Source: an uncultured Pelagibacteraceae bacterium (GTDB taxonomy: Bacteria; Pseudomonadota; Alphaproteobacteria; Pelagibacterales; Pelagibacteraceae). From it: 64,000 nt of DNA. The stretch lies in assembly GCA_902539235.1 (NCBI GenBank), contig CACBIC010000001.1, positions 1-64,000 on the forward strand, given 5' to 3'. Positions 8,341 to 16,428 of the stretch are shown here, in pieces. The position numbers were made by a program, and so were the translations under genes. Each line of letters opens with the position of its first letter. Position 1 is the stretch's first letter. A model generated the notes under the pieces. That model made no database searches. It saw nothing but the letters and a program-made list of their open reading frames with translations, and was not told the DNA's origin.

Positions 8341-8994
8341 TTATCTGTTATTATTTTCATCATCATTATTAGATGATTGATCTGTGTTAGATGATTGGTC
8401 TGTATTTTCTGATTGAGTTTCTTCTTGAGTAGTTTCTGTTGGTGTTTCCTCTTGAACTGGCTGTTCAGGTTCTTGCTGCGGTTCAGGTGTTGGTTCCTGT
8501 GATTGAGCTCTTGCAATATCTGCTGCACTTTGTGGAGATGGCTCTCTTCTCATAAAGAAATATATTCCAGCAGCAATTACTGCAATAGCACCTAGAATGT
8601 ACAACATGATATTTAAAATACTTAATCCTTCTTTTTCTTCTTCAATTGGTGTTTCTTCTGTAACTTGTTTCACCTCCTCTTCTTCAGGTTTAGCGTCTTG
8701 TTCTTGGTTGGCTTCAGCGTTAACTTGTTCTTTTGGCTCTTCAGTTTGAGGAGCTGGCTCAGGTTCTGGTTCCGGCTCAGGTTCTTTAGCTGGTTCTGGC
8801 TCAGGTTCTGGCTCTGGTTCAGGTTCAGGTTCTGGCTCTGGTTCCGGTTCTGGCTCTTTTTTAGGCTCAGGAGCAGGTGTTGAAACTTCAGTTTTAGGTG
8901 CTTGGGCTACGTCTTCTTTATTTTTAATTAAAGGATCTATTGCTCCTGTTACCACAAGAATTATACCAGCAGCTATAACTATAATCGGATCCAT
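8341..8994 (-). CDS. Hypothetical two-helix membrane protein with Pro-Glu repeats
   Basis: This 217-aa protein has no family I recognise. It begins with a hydrophobic segment ([17 protein letters not shown], about residues 3-20), then a run of Pro-Glu dipeptides (about 43-82), an acidic linker, a second membrane helix ([20 protein letters not shown], about 125-148) and a Gln/Glu/Asn/Ser-rich tail. The Pro-Glu run recalls the rigid periplasmic spacer of TonB, but the order of parts and the missing TonB C-terminal domain argue against TonB. It converges on the nuclease gene with one base between. No strong ribosome site precedes the ATG. The reading frame is convincing; the function is unknown. 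Confidence 0.7.
   Translation of the reverse strand: MDPIIVIAAGIILVVTGAIDPLIKNKEDVAQAPKTEVSTPAPEPKKEPEPEPEPEPEPEPEPEPEPEPAKEPEPEPEPEPAPQTEEPKEQVNAEANQEQDAKPEEEEVKQVTEETPIEEEKEGLSILNIMLYILGAIAVIAAGIYFFMRREPSPQSAADIARAQSQEPTPEPQQEPEQPVQEETPTETTQEETQSENTDQSSNTDQSSNNDDENNNR
8761..8865. repeat. Hexanucleotide-type tandem repeat encoding Pro-Glu
   Basis: About 100 bp of imperfect 6-bp units (GGTTCT, GGCTCA, GGTTCC types on the + strand), which code for repeated Pro-Glu on the - strand. Third-position changes keep the protein repeat while varying the DNA. The repeat is interrupted once by an Ala-Lys codon pair. Such arrays can change length by slippage. Confidence 0.8.
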
Positions 8995-9128
8995 GAGTCG
9001 GATTCTAAACTTTTGGTTTATTAAATCACCTTTATATGTGAACGATTTGGGTGCTGTGTGAATAAAAAAATACGAAAATATAGAGATTTTAATGATAAAA
9101 TTTACTCAAAATTTGATAATATCAAATA

Positions 9129-9251
9129 ATGAATTCAATTTTTCTATTTTTTTTGACGGCATATATTATTTATTACCTTTTTAGACCTGTAACAAAAAAA
9201 GAAATAGAAAAATTCGAAAACCCTGATAATTGGTCAAATATGGGTCTTTAA
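9129..9251 (+). CDS. Small membrane protein candidate, 40 aa
   Basis: This ORF is too short for the ORF track. ATG at 9129 to TAA at 9249-9251 encodes MNSIFLFFLTAYIIYYLFRP followed by a charged tail (KKEIEKFENPDNW). One transmembrane helix (about residues 4-18), then Arg-Pro and a polar C-terminus, is a typical small single-pass protein layout. It occupies the only gap here and overlaps the end of the convergent deacetylase gene by 18 bp. No ribosome site is clear. The evidence is composition and layout only. Confidence 0.45.
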   Translation: MNSIFLFFLTAYIIYYLFRPVTKKEIEKFENPDNWSNMGL

Positions 9252-10163
9252 ACCTTTAAGGTGCTCAATTATACTTTCAGATAAAGCTTGTAGATCATAA
9301 CCACCTTCCAAAAAAGAAATTACTCTTCCTTTTGAATGAATATTAGCAATTTCAATTATTTTTTTTGTAATCGTAAAAAAGTCGGTAGATTCTAAGTTTA
9401 TATTTGCTAGGGGGTCTCTTTTATGGGCATCAAAACCAGCAGAAATTAAAATAACTTCTGGCTTAAACTTTTCTACAGGAGTTAAAACTTTTTTTTCGAA
9501 AGTATCGATAAATTCTTTACTTTTTATGCCAGCTTTTAAAGTAGCGTTATAAATATTACCTACACCTGTTTCATTTTCAGCTCCCGTGCCAGGAAATAAT
9601 GGAAATTCATGAGAAGATCCATAAGCAACGGACTTGTCTTTAAAAAAGATTTCTTGGGTTCCGTTACCATGATGAACATCAAAATCAATAATAGCTACTT
9701 TTCCTATATCATATTTTTTTTGTAAATATCGTGCTGCAACTGCTACATTATTTATAAAACAAAAACCGTTAGCACGAACAGTTTCTGCATGATGTCCTGG
9801 AGGTCTAACTGCACAAAAAACTCGCTCGCTATTCTTAATTAAATCATCACAAGCGGCAATACCTGAACCACAAGATCTTAAAATTGCATTTTCACTATCA
9901 GGACATAACATTGTATCTGCGTAAGGTTCTTTCTCGACACCAACAATCCCTTCTTTTGGAATATTAGCAAATATCTGTTCAATATGTTTCTTAGGGTGTA
10001 CTAATGAAACTATTTCTAAATCAACCTTAGGAGCCTCTTTAAACTCTACTTTTAAATCAGATGATTTGATAGACTCTAGAATACTATCTAATCTTTCTTT
10101 TCTCTCTGGATGACCTTGTCCATTAAATTTTAGTAAACAATCTGGATGACTGTATACAATCAT
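9234..10163 (-). CDS. Histone deacetylase-superfamily amidohydrolase
   Basis: This zinc hydrolase of the arginase/HDAC fold (309 aa) removes acetyl groups from an amine, perhaps an acetylated polyamine or lysine. Motifs include RPPGHHAE with His124/His125, DFDVHHGNGTQE with metal ligands Asp162 and His164, SAGFDAH with Asp245, and EGGYDL with the transition-state Tyr289. All key residues are present, so it should be active. It overlaps the upstream SDR gene by 4 bp and forms an operon with it and the FAH-fold hydratase. Bacterial members include AcuC and acetylpolyamine amidohydrolases; sequence alone does not choose between them. Confidence 0.9.
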   Translation of the reverse strand: MIVYSHPDCLLKFNGQGHPERKERLDSILESIKSSDLKVEFKEAPKVDLEIVSLVHPKKHIEQIFANIPKEGIVGVEKEPYADTMLCPDSENAILRSCGSGIAACDDLIKNSERVFCAVRPPGHHAETVRANGFCFINNVAVAARYLQKKYDIGKVAIIDFDVHHGNGTQEIFFKDKSVAYGSSHEFPLFPGTGAENETGVGNIYNATLKAGIKSKEFIDTFEKKVLTPVEKFKPEVILISAGFDAHKRDPLANINLESTDFFTITKKIIEIANIHSKGRVISFLEGGYDLQALSESIIEHLKGLKTHI

Positions 10164-10906
10164 CTTAAATTTTTAATTTTTCCGCCGTCTATTGAAAAAT
10201 TTTTAAAATTTGAATTTTTATCTTTAATCAATTTATAAGCTAAATTTGCGACTTCTTCAGGTTTTGTAGGTCTTTTTATTTTCTCAACTTTGCACCTTTG
10301 TTTTAAAATTTGTTTAATGCTTCTTTTAAATATTTTTGCGTCTGTTTGTAGAAGTTTTTCTAGTCTACTTGTTAAAGTCATACCCGGATGAATTATCGAT
10401 ACAGAAACTTTATCAATTTTACCTTGCATAGCTAAAGCTTTTGAAAAATTATTTAATGCTGAATTAACAGCGCCGCCAATCATAAATGTATTTGAAGGAT
10501 TTCTAGCGGCCCCTCCTCCAATATTAATAACTTTTCCTTTGCTTTTTTTGAGAGCAGGCCAAAAAGCTCTGCTTAATCTTACTGCAGCTTTAAATTTTAA
10601 ATTAAATCCATCTTCCCAGATATTGTCATTCAAATTTAAAAATTTTCCTCCCTTTGTTGCCCCTGCTACATTTATGAGGAAATCCAATTTTTTAATTTTT
10701 TTAGCAATTGAATTGCATGCAGATAATGACCTCAAGTCTTTAGAAATGATTAAAGAATTTTTTGGAAATTTTAAATTCTTTTGAAAACTTTTTAATTTAC
10801 TTTTTGATCTTGAAACTAAAATAACTTTAATTTTTTTATCATTAAGTTTATCAGCTATTGCTGCTCCGATGCCTTGGCTAGCTCCTGTGATTAATGCTGT
10901 TTTCAT
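10160..10906 (-). CDS. Short-chain dehydrogenase-fold protein with degenerate active site
   Basis: This 248-aa protein has a clear SDR Rossmann fold: TGASQGIG (residues 7-14) for NAD(P), LINVAGAT (78-84) and the following Asn in FNLKF. The catalytic triad is missing. Aligning SALNNFSKALA with the usual AALxxLxKxLA places Gly131 at the Ser position, Gly144 at the Tyr position and Asn148 at the Lys position of YxxxK. It may bind a nucleotide without normal reduction, or use other residues. It overlaps both neighbours by 4 bp in a hydratase - SDR - deacetylase operon. The fold is certain; enzyme activity is doubtful. Confidence 0.85.
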   Translation of the reverse strand: MKTALITGASQGIGAAIADKLNDKKIKVILVSRSKSKLKSFQKNLKFPKNSLIISKDLRSLSACNSIAKKIKKLDFLINVAGATKGGKFLNLNDNIWEDGFNLKFKAAVRLSRAFWPALKKSKGKVINIGGGAARNPSNTFMIGGAVNSALNNFSKALAMQGKIDKVSVSIIHPGMTLTSRLEKLLQTDAKIFKRSIKQILKQRCKVEKIKRPTKPEEVANLAYKLIKDKNSNFKNFSIDGGKIKNLR

Positions 10907-11682
10907 AAGATCTTAATACTAATATCTCTTAAATTTTCGTAAGTCACAATAATTTTATCTTTCATATTAATTTTGTATGGTTGGGTTAAAGAACCACAAA
11001 GTAGATAATCTCCTTTTTTAAAGCTTATATTTTTATCTTTAAACTCATCAACAAAAGCATTTAACGAATCTCTAGGATCTATTCTTTTTGTTCCAGTGAA
11101 ATAAGGTTCAGTAACATTATCGTTGATTTTTAATTTTATTTTAATTTTATTAACATCTGTAGTTTGCCAATTCTTTATCTCTTCTCCAATAATAATCTTA
11201 CCTCCATTTCCATGATCAGAAATTCCAAGATACATTTGAACTAATTTATTAAATTTATTTTTTGAGCTTTGTACATATCTAGAAGATGTAATATCAATAG
11301 CTGTATATAATTTAAAATTATTTATTTTATTTAGTAATTCGCCATCAATTTTTACATCTTGATCAATTTCAAATGCATATTCACATTCCAAGTTGGAGTA
11401 AGGGATTTCTGAATATTCAATCGTGCAATTAGAAGGTAAAATAGTTTCTTTAAAAATTTTACCTGGAACAGGCCCATCAAAGCCTTCCTCTTTTTGAACT
11501 TCTTTTGCGACTGCCCCTATTTTCCAACCAACTGTTTTTTTATCCAATTCTTCATAAAATAAATTTAAAGCTTTGTATGCTTCATCTCGATTTTTTGGAA
11601 TTTCATTTTCACTGAACCCATTTAGATCAACTAAAGTTTTTTTCATCCACGCGTTTGCTAGTTCTGTACCCAACTTGTTCAT
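10903..11682 (-). CDS. Fumarylacetoacetase-fold hydratase/decarboxylase (MhpD-like)
   Basis: This 259-aa protein resembles 2-oxopent-4-enoate hydratases and 4-oxalocrotonate decarboxylases, which act on 2-keto acids with a divalent metal. Matching features are an N-terminal helical part with YKALN near residue 50, VGWKIGAVAKEVQ (about 75-88), the acidic metal site LECEYAFEI, and YTAIDITSSRY. It is first of three overlapping genes (hydratase - SDR - deacetylase) and starts 51 bp from a divergent gene. The family is well supported. The substrate is unknown, since no ring-cleavage dioxygenase lies nearby. Confidence 0.85.
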   Translation of the reverse strand: MNKLGTELANAWMKKTLVDLNGFSENEIPKNRDEAYKALNLFYEELDKKTVGWKIGAVAKEVQKEEGFDGPVPGKIFKETILPSNCTIEYSEIPYSNLECEYAFEIDQDVKIDGELLNKINNFKLYTAIDITSSRYVQSSKNKFNKLVQMYLGISDHGNGGKIIIGEEIKNWQTTDVNKIKIKLKINDNVTEPYFTGTKRIDPRDSLNAFVDEFKDKNISFKKGDYLLCGSLTQPYKINMKDKIIVTYENLRDISIKIL

Positions 11683-11700
11683 AATAAAAATTATATTTAA

Positions 11701-11729
11701 TTGATAAACTTCTTTAAATGATATTAATA
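11701..11729 (+). promoter_or_regulatory. Possible sigma70-type promoter for the C11orf54-like gene
   Basis: TTGATA (11701-11706) and TTAATA (11724-11729) are separated by 17 bp in the 51-bp divergent gap. The -10 element lies only four bases before the ATG at 11734, which would give a nearly leaderless transcript. In sequence this A/T-rich, such matches occur by chance, so confidence is low. Confidence 0.3.
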
Positions 11730-11733
11730 GATT

Positions 11734-12687
11734 ATGGAATTAACAATCGAAAAAGCCAAGTTTCATCAAATTTCCTTAAAACAAGTAAGTGAAGCTTTAA
11801 AAAAAGGTTTATCAAAAAATTATAATGAAGTTGATGTTTCAATTGTTGAATGTCCTGATCTAAGAAAGTGGGATTGCCCTGCTGAAGGTATAAGTGGAAA
11901 CCAAAAAATCATAGATGTTGGAGGTGAGCCATACATGCACGATAAAAGGTTCATAGGCACAGAATTTGATTATGAAGAAATAGCAAAAAAAATAGGCTCT
12001 GAAAAATCATATGCTTTAGGTGCGGGATCAGGAGCTATGTCGTGCTTAGAGGGTCACTGTGGAGAGCTTATCATTAATGAAAATTTAATAACGAACGAGT
12101 CAAAATCAATAATTGCTCAAATTGATGAAAATAAAAAATGTAAATCAACTTCTTACAATCACCGAAAGCATGGCGGACTAGGAAATATCTATTACTCTGA
12201 GGGGAAAAAAGGAGATGTTATAAAAATTAAAATTAAAGGAAGGTCAGGTGAGCAAGGCTCTTTACCTCAATCTATGAGAACTGCACTAATTGAAAATTTA
12301 CAAACAAACTTTAGTGTTGCGCTGGGTGGTGTGTTTAGGATCTTAAATGGTAAGATAAAATCCCATGTCCAACCAGATTATGCAGATATAAAACACGAAT
12401 ATTATGATCCAAAACAAATGAAATGTGTTAAAGATTTTTTACAATTTTACGAACCTATAGGGCCACATTTACAATGCTATTCAGTTTTATGGACTAATGA
12501 TCCCTCTGGAGGAAAATTAGATTTAAGAGAGTCAGGAGAACACACTCATTTTCATTCTTATAAAGGTGCTCAAGATGCCGGCCACTATCATTTCGATGTA
12601 ACGCCTGGTGAAATTGAATATGAATGTTATTTTAATATTGCAGAGGAAGTTCACAGAGTTAATAATATATATAAAGAATTGAGATAA
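11734..12687 (+). CDS. C11orf54/DUF1907-family zinc protein (putative ester hydrolase)
   Basis: This 317-aa protein matches the family of human C11orf54 (PTD012), a zinc-binding protein reported to have esterase activity. The diagnostic site is HFHSYKGAQDAGH, giving the HxH-x9-H triad His272, His274 and His284. Other conserved parts are ECPDLRKWDCPAEGISG, VGGEPYMHD and LGAGSGAMSCLEGHCGE. It stands alone on the + strand between - strand genes, with its own divergent promoter region. Length is full for the family. The natural substrate is unknown to me. Confidence 0.85.
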   Translation: MELTIEKAKFHQISLKQVSEALKKGLSKNYNEVDVSIVECPDLRKWDCPAEGISGNQKIIDVGGEPYMHDKRFIGTEFDYEEIAKKIGSEKSYALGAGSGAMSCLEGHCGELIINENLITNESKSIIAQIDENKKCKSTSYNHRKHGGLGNIYYSEGKKGDVIKIKIKGRSGEQGSLPQSMRTALIENLQTNFSVALGGVFRILNGKIKSHVQPDYADIKHEYYDPKQMKCVKDFLQFYEPIGPHLQCYSVLWTNDPSGGKLDLRESGEHTHFHSYKGAQDAGHYHFDVTPGEIEYECYFNIAEEVHRVNNIYKELR

Positions 12688-12690
12688 AAA

Positions 12691-13617
12691 TTAATCTTTT
12701 TTAATTGGTATAGTTGGGTGTCTCGCAGTAGATGTAACTATATTTTTCTTTAACTTCATTTCTCTCATAACTATGTAAAGTCCAGCTGCAATAATTATTG
12801 CATTTCCTACATAATTATTAATTGTGGGAATTTCGCCAAACACTATGTAACCTAGCAACACTCCTGCAAATATCTGAACATAAATAATCGATCCAAAAAT
12901 AGCGCCAGGAAGATGTCTTGCTGCATTAATTACTAAAATCATCGCTGTTCCTCTAAAAATGCCAGAGATACCATTTAAAACTAAATCATTAAAATTCATA
13001 GTTTTAAAGGAAAAGATTACAAATATGCCTGAAAATATAATCATTAATATTTTTCCATATATAATAAATGAGAATATACTTTCCTGATATCCGTATTTTC
13101 TAACAATCAGATAGCTAGCTGCTGCGCAAAGTGGGCATAATAAAGCTACAAAAACATATGCATCAATTTTTGAGCCAAATGGATCAATTGAGATTAAAGC
13201 CCCTACTAATCCAAAGATAATTGCAGTAAACCTCTTCCATCTCACTACCTCATTTAAAAAAAAAACTGAACCAATCGTTATGATTAATGGAGTTAAAAAA
13301 ACAATGCTGTACATTGTAACCATTGGCATTAAATAAAATCCTGTGTAAGCAAAGAAAACTGCTAGCGCCATTGTTAAAGATCTAAAAAAATGTACTTTAA
13401 AATTTGCGCCCTTTAATTTATTCCATCCATCTAAAGTTTGTGTGTAAAGTATTACAGGTATTAAGGCGAACCAAGAATTAACAAAAATAATTTGAGTAAT
13501 TTTATAATCTTCTGCAATATATTTTACTATTGCATCTTGAGAAACAAACAAAAAATAACCTAAACAGGCGAAAAAAAACTCTGGGAGATAATTTTTCTCC
13601 GATGTTGATGAACTCAT
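12691..13617 (-). CDS. DMT-superfamily (EamA) membrane transporter
   Basis: This 308-aa polytopic protein has about ten hydrophobic helices in two EamA halves. Typical segments are TMALAVFFAYTGFYLMPM, TPLIITIGSVFFLNE and the second-half IIYVQIFAGVLLGYIVFGE, where the last Glu of each half is family-typical. The drug/metabolite superfamily exports or imports small metabolites across the inner membrane. Its start meets the end of the PhyH-type gene, so the two are likely co-transcribed. Direction and substrate cannot be read from sequence. Confidence 0.9.
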   Translation of the reverse strand: MSSSTSEKNYLPEFFFACLGYFLFVSQDAIVKYIAEDYKITQIIFVNSWFALIPVILYTQTLDGWNKLKGANFKVHFFRSLTMALAVFFAYTGFYLMPMVTMYSIVFLTPLIITIGSVFFLNEVVRWKRFTAIIFGLVGALISIDPFGSKIDAYVFVALLCPLCAAASYLIVRKYGYQESIFSFIIYGKILMIIFSGIFVIFSFKTMNFNDLVLNGISGIFRGTAMILVINAARHLPGAIFGSIIYVQIFAGVLLGYIVFGEIPTINNYVGNAIIIAAGLYIVMREMKLKKNIVTSTARHPTIPIKKD

Positions 13618-14600
13618 TAAATAATATTCGCTAAATCTCTTTTAGTTCCTTTGAAAGTAGGAAGAGGATATTTATAAGACCATTTTCTTGGAATGCATTT
13701 TACTTTAGCTTTTTCCCATAAAGCAATCCATTGTTTATAATTTCGTACTTTTATGTTGTTTTTGTTTTTACTTTTAACAATAAAATTAGGCAATGGATCT
13801 CTTCCTGAAGGCTGACCTGCTTTATTATATCTCAAGTCCATACTTATTCTAAAATATTTTGATTTATTTGGTAGTGAACAATGAAGTAAATATCTATTTA
13901 ATAATATTATATCGCCGACATCAGCTTCAAGAGGTACGGTAGACAACTTATCAATTATTTCTTTGCCTCTAACTTCTACTTGTCCCTTACTTCCATAATC
14001 ATGGTTAACAAGTCCAAATTTATGACTTTCTTTTACAGCAAGCATACAGCCATTTTCTATTCTTGTTTTAGTAAAAGGTATCCAACAAGTTACTAATTCA
14101 GTACCCTTCTGTCCTTTTTTATTCATAACGCCAGCATCTTGATGCCAAGGTGTTCTTCCAACTAGGCCGTCATTTAAATTCTTTTTTGAAACACCTTTTT
14201 CAGGTTGTTTAATTCTTGAATTTTGACAAGGATTAGAAGCTATTTCGGGACCTAGAATTTTTTCAATCTTATTTAAAATCTTTTTATTATTAATTAAATT
14301 CCATATTGATTGACTTGCAAAAAAATCACTATTAGCGTTTATGTTTTTTTCAGGAAGTCTAATGTTAAAATATTGGTCAAGCTCGGGAATATCTAAAGAA
14401 ACCAAATATGAGTATTTTTTCTTAAACTCATAATTTAATACTTTCACTTTATGATTTTTTGGAACGAATCTATGAATAAGCCTATCCATGATAAAAGCCA
14501 TATCATTCAAAATTGGCTCTAAATCCTCTTTATAATTTAAAACGCCTTTTAATCTTATGAAACCTTGTTTCTCAAAAATTCTCTTAATATTTTGGCTCAT
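13617..14600 (-). CDS. Phytanoyl-CoA dioxygenase-family Fe(II)/2-oxoglutarate oxygenase
   Basis: This PhyH-family protein (327 aa) should hydroxylate a small metabolite using Fe(II), O2 and 2-oxoglutarate. It has the metal motif TPWHQDAG (HxD), a distal histidine in LLHCSLPNKSKYFRISMDLRYN and a nearby Arg for 2-oxoglutarate. Residues in between (VTCWIPFTKTRIENGCM) match the core strand region. It lies between a DMT transporter gene (one-base overlap) and livG. Family members act on substrates from phytanoyl-CoA to ectoine and phosphonates, so the substrate here is open. Confidence 0.85.
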   Translation of the reverse strand: MSQNIKRIFEKQGFIRLKGVLNYKEDLEPILNDMAFIMDRLIHRFVPKNHKVKVLNYEFKKKYSYLVSLDIPELDQYFNIRLPEKNINANSDFFASQSIWNLINNKKILNKIEKILGPEIASNPCQNSRIKQPEKGVSKKNLNDGLVGRTPWHQDAGVMNKKGQKGTELVTCWIPFTKTRIENGCMLAVKESHKFGLVNHDYGSKGQVEVRGKEIIDKLSTVPLEADVGDIILLNRYLLHCSLPNKSKYFRISMDLRYNKAGQPSGRDPLPNFIVKSKNKNNIKVRNYKQWIALWEKAKVKCIPRKWSYKYPLPTFKGTKRDLANII

Positions 14601-14641
14601 TGAATTGATAGTACTAATTTGAAAATATTATCAAACTCATT

Positions 14642-15439
14642 TTAGACTGCAAGAGCTTTTCTCATCTCTTCGTCATTCATCTTTTTACCCAGATAGGCTT
14701 CTATTACTGCATTATCGTCTTTAACTTGACTAGGTGTTCCCTCGGCAATTTTTTGCCCATGATCGAGAACTGTCACAGTATTACAGGTATCCATAACTAC
14801 TTTTAATATGTGCTCTATTATAATAAGTGTTAATCCATACTTATCTTTTAATTGCATGATTATCTTCATAAGATTATCAACGTTAACTGGAGATAGTCCT
14901 GCTGCAGGTTCATCTAACATCAATAATTTTGGTTTCATGGCTATTGCTCTAGCTAAAACTAACAAACGTCTTTGGCCTCCAGATAACTCACTTGCATTTA
15001 ATTCTGCATAATCTGCGAGACCTACAAAGGATAATAGTTCCATCATTTCATCTTTGATTTCTTTTTCCTGATCCCAAATTTTCTTTCTTCCAATTACAGC
15101 ATCAAAAAATTTATATTTTACTCTTGTGTGGTAGCCAGACATAACATTATTAATTACTGACATATCTTGGTAAAGTCTTAATAGCTGGAAAGTTCTAGAT
15201 AAACCCAACGCTCCAATCTTATGAGGAGGTTCATTGGTAATATCATGACCATCGAATTCAATATAACTACCTGGATCAGGATCATAAACACCGGAAACTA
15301 AATTAAAAAAAGTGCTTTTTCCTGAACCATTAGGGCCTATTATCCCTCTGATTTCTCCAGCTGGTAACTCGAAGTCAACTTTATTAATAGCTTTTAAACC
15401 ACCAAAAGCTTTCATTAAATTTTTTGTTTTAAGCAACAT
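14642..15439 (-). CDS. livG: Branched-chain-type ABC transporter ATPase LivG
   Basis: This 265-aa ATPase powers a HAAT-family (Liv) importer. Walker A is GPNGSGKSTFF (residue 36 on), the signature is LSGGQRRLLVLARAI, and Walker B is LLMLDEPAAGLSP. The LivG-type insertion after the Q-loop (GLSRTFQLLRLYQDMSV) separates it from LivF. It is last of the - strand run livK - oxygenase - livM - livG and abuts livM. Its partner livF is on the opposite strand beyond livK, so the transporter is split into two divergent units. Confidence 0.93.
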   Translation of the reverse strand: MLLKTKNLMKAFGGLKAINKVDFELPAGEIRGIIGPNGSGKSTFFNLVSGVYDPDPGSYIEFDGHDITNEPPHKIGALGLSRTFQLLRLYQDMSVINNVMSGYHTRVKYKFFDAVIGRKKIWDQEKEIKDEMMELLSFVGLADYAELNASELSGGQRRLLVLARAIAMKPKLLMLDEPAAGLSPVNVDNLMKIIMQLKDKYGLTLIIIEHILKVVMDTCNTVTVLDHGQKIAEGTPSQVKDDNAVIEAYLGKKMNDEEMRKALAV

Positions 15440-16428
15440 TACTTGCCTTCCTCAACTTTCTTTTTTTTAAATCTTTTATCTATAAATATCTTATCTATAA
15501 ATCCACCAATACCTTTTGGCATGAATAAAATTGTTAAAACAATTGTTAAGCCAAATATAAATAGTTGATACTCATAAAGAGGACGAGTTAAATCATAGAC
15601 AATTGTAATTATTATTGCTCCTATTATTCCACCCCAAATGTGCCCTAGGCCTCCAAAAACAACCATTGCTAAAAAAGTTACCATCTCAATAACTGTATAA
15701 TTATTTGGATGGATATAACCTGGTGGAAGGTGCGCATATACAGCTCCAGCAGCTCCAGCAAACATTGCGCTTAATATAAATGCCAAAATTTTGTATTTTT
15801 TTATATCTATTCCAGATGCTGCTGCAGAAATTGGATCTTCTCTTACTGACATAAATGCTCTTCCAATAGAGGATTTTAAAATACTGTAAGAAAAGTAAAC
15901 AGCAATTATCATAACTGGTAGGGATATATAATAATATTTATCTGGTGTATCGAATGGAACTCCAAAGATTACAGGTTGAGAAATACTTGAAATTCCATAT
16001 GTTGAATTAAAAAATTCTCCGTTCTCAATAAATAATCTTATTGCTTCTCCCCCTCCTAATGTGGCTAAAGCTAAATAAGGTCCTTCTAATCTAAATGATG
16101 GAATTCCAAAAGCTATTCCAAATAACCCTGTTACTATGATCGCTGCTGGTAAAGTCATCCATAAGTCAGAACCTAAATACATAAACATACATCCAGCTGT
16201 GTAAGAACCGACTGCATATAGACCAACGTGTCCTACAGTGACCTGACCGCAATAACCTTTAACAATGTTTAGTCCCGCAGCAACAATTATATTTATAAAT
16301 ATTAAGCTTGATAAGTGTGATTGATATAAATCAGTAAAAAAAATTGATGGTACAGTTAAAAGTATTAAATAAGCGATTATAAAACCTAAAAATGGGTACT
16401 GGCTTATTATTTTCTTAACTTTTTCCAT
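15439..16428 (-). CDS. livM: Branched-chain-type ABC transporter permease LivM
   Basis: This 329-aa inner-membrane permease has about eight to ten helices. Family landmarks are NIIVAAGLNIVKGYCGQVTVGHVGLYAVGSY, PSFRLEGPYLALATLGGGE, the coupling segment SVREDPISAAASGIDIKKYK, and MVVFGGLGHIWGGIIGA. The C-terminal tail is Lys-rich and cytoplasmic. Start and stop overlap both neighbours, so it is coupled to the upstream oxygenase gene and to livG. It should pair with LivH on the + strand unit. Confidence 0.93.
   Translation of the reverse strand: MEKVKKIISQYPFLGFIIAYLILLTVPSIFFTDLYQSHLSSLIFINIIVAAGLNIVKGYCGQVTVGHVGLYAVGSYTAGCMFMYLGSDLWMTLPAAIIVTGLFGIAFGIPSFRLEGPYLALATLGGGEAIRLFIENGEFFNSTYGISSISQPVIFGVPFDTPDKYYYISLPVMIIAVYFSYSILKSSIGRAFMSVREDPISAAASGIDIKKYKILAFILSAMFAGAAGAVYAHLPPGYIHPNNYTVIEMVTFLAMVVFGGLGHIWGGIIGAIIITIVYDLTRPLYEYQLFIFGLTIVLTILFMPKGIGGFIDKIFIDKRFKKKKVEEGK

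Noticed and set aside
8761-8865. Repeat block as a possible CRISPR array
   Set aside because: Units are 6 bp without spacers and lie in a coding frame; the nearby Cas4-like nuclease has no cas partners.
8665-8883. 72-aa ORF on + strand, Phe/Trp/Arg-rich
   Set aside because: It is the complementary shadow of the Pro-Glu repeat gene; the repeated aromatic/Arg pattern is produced by the repeat itself.
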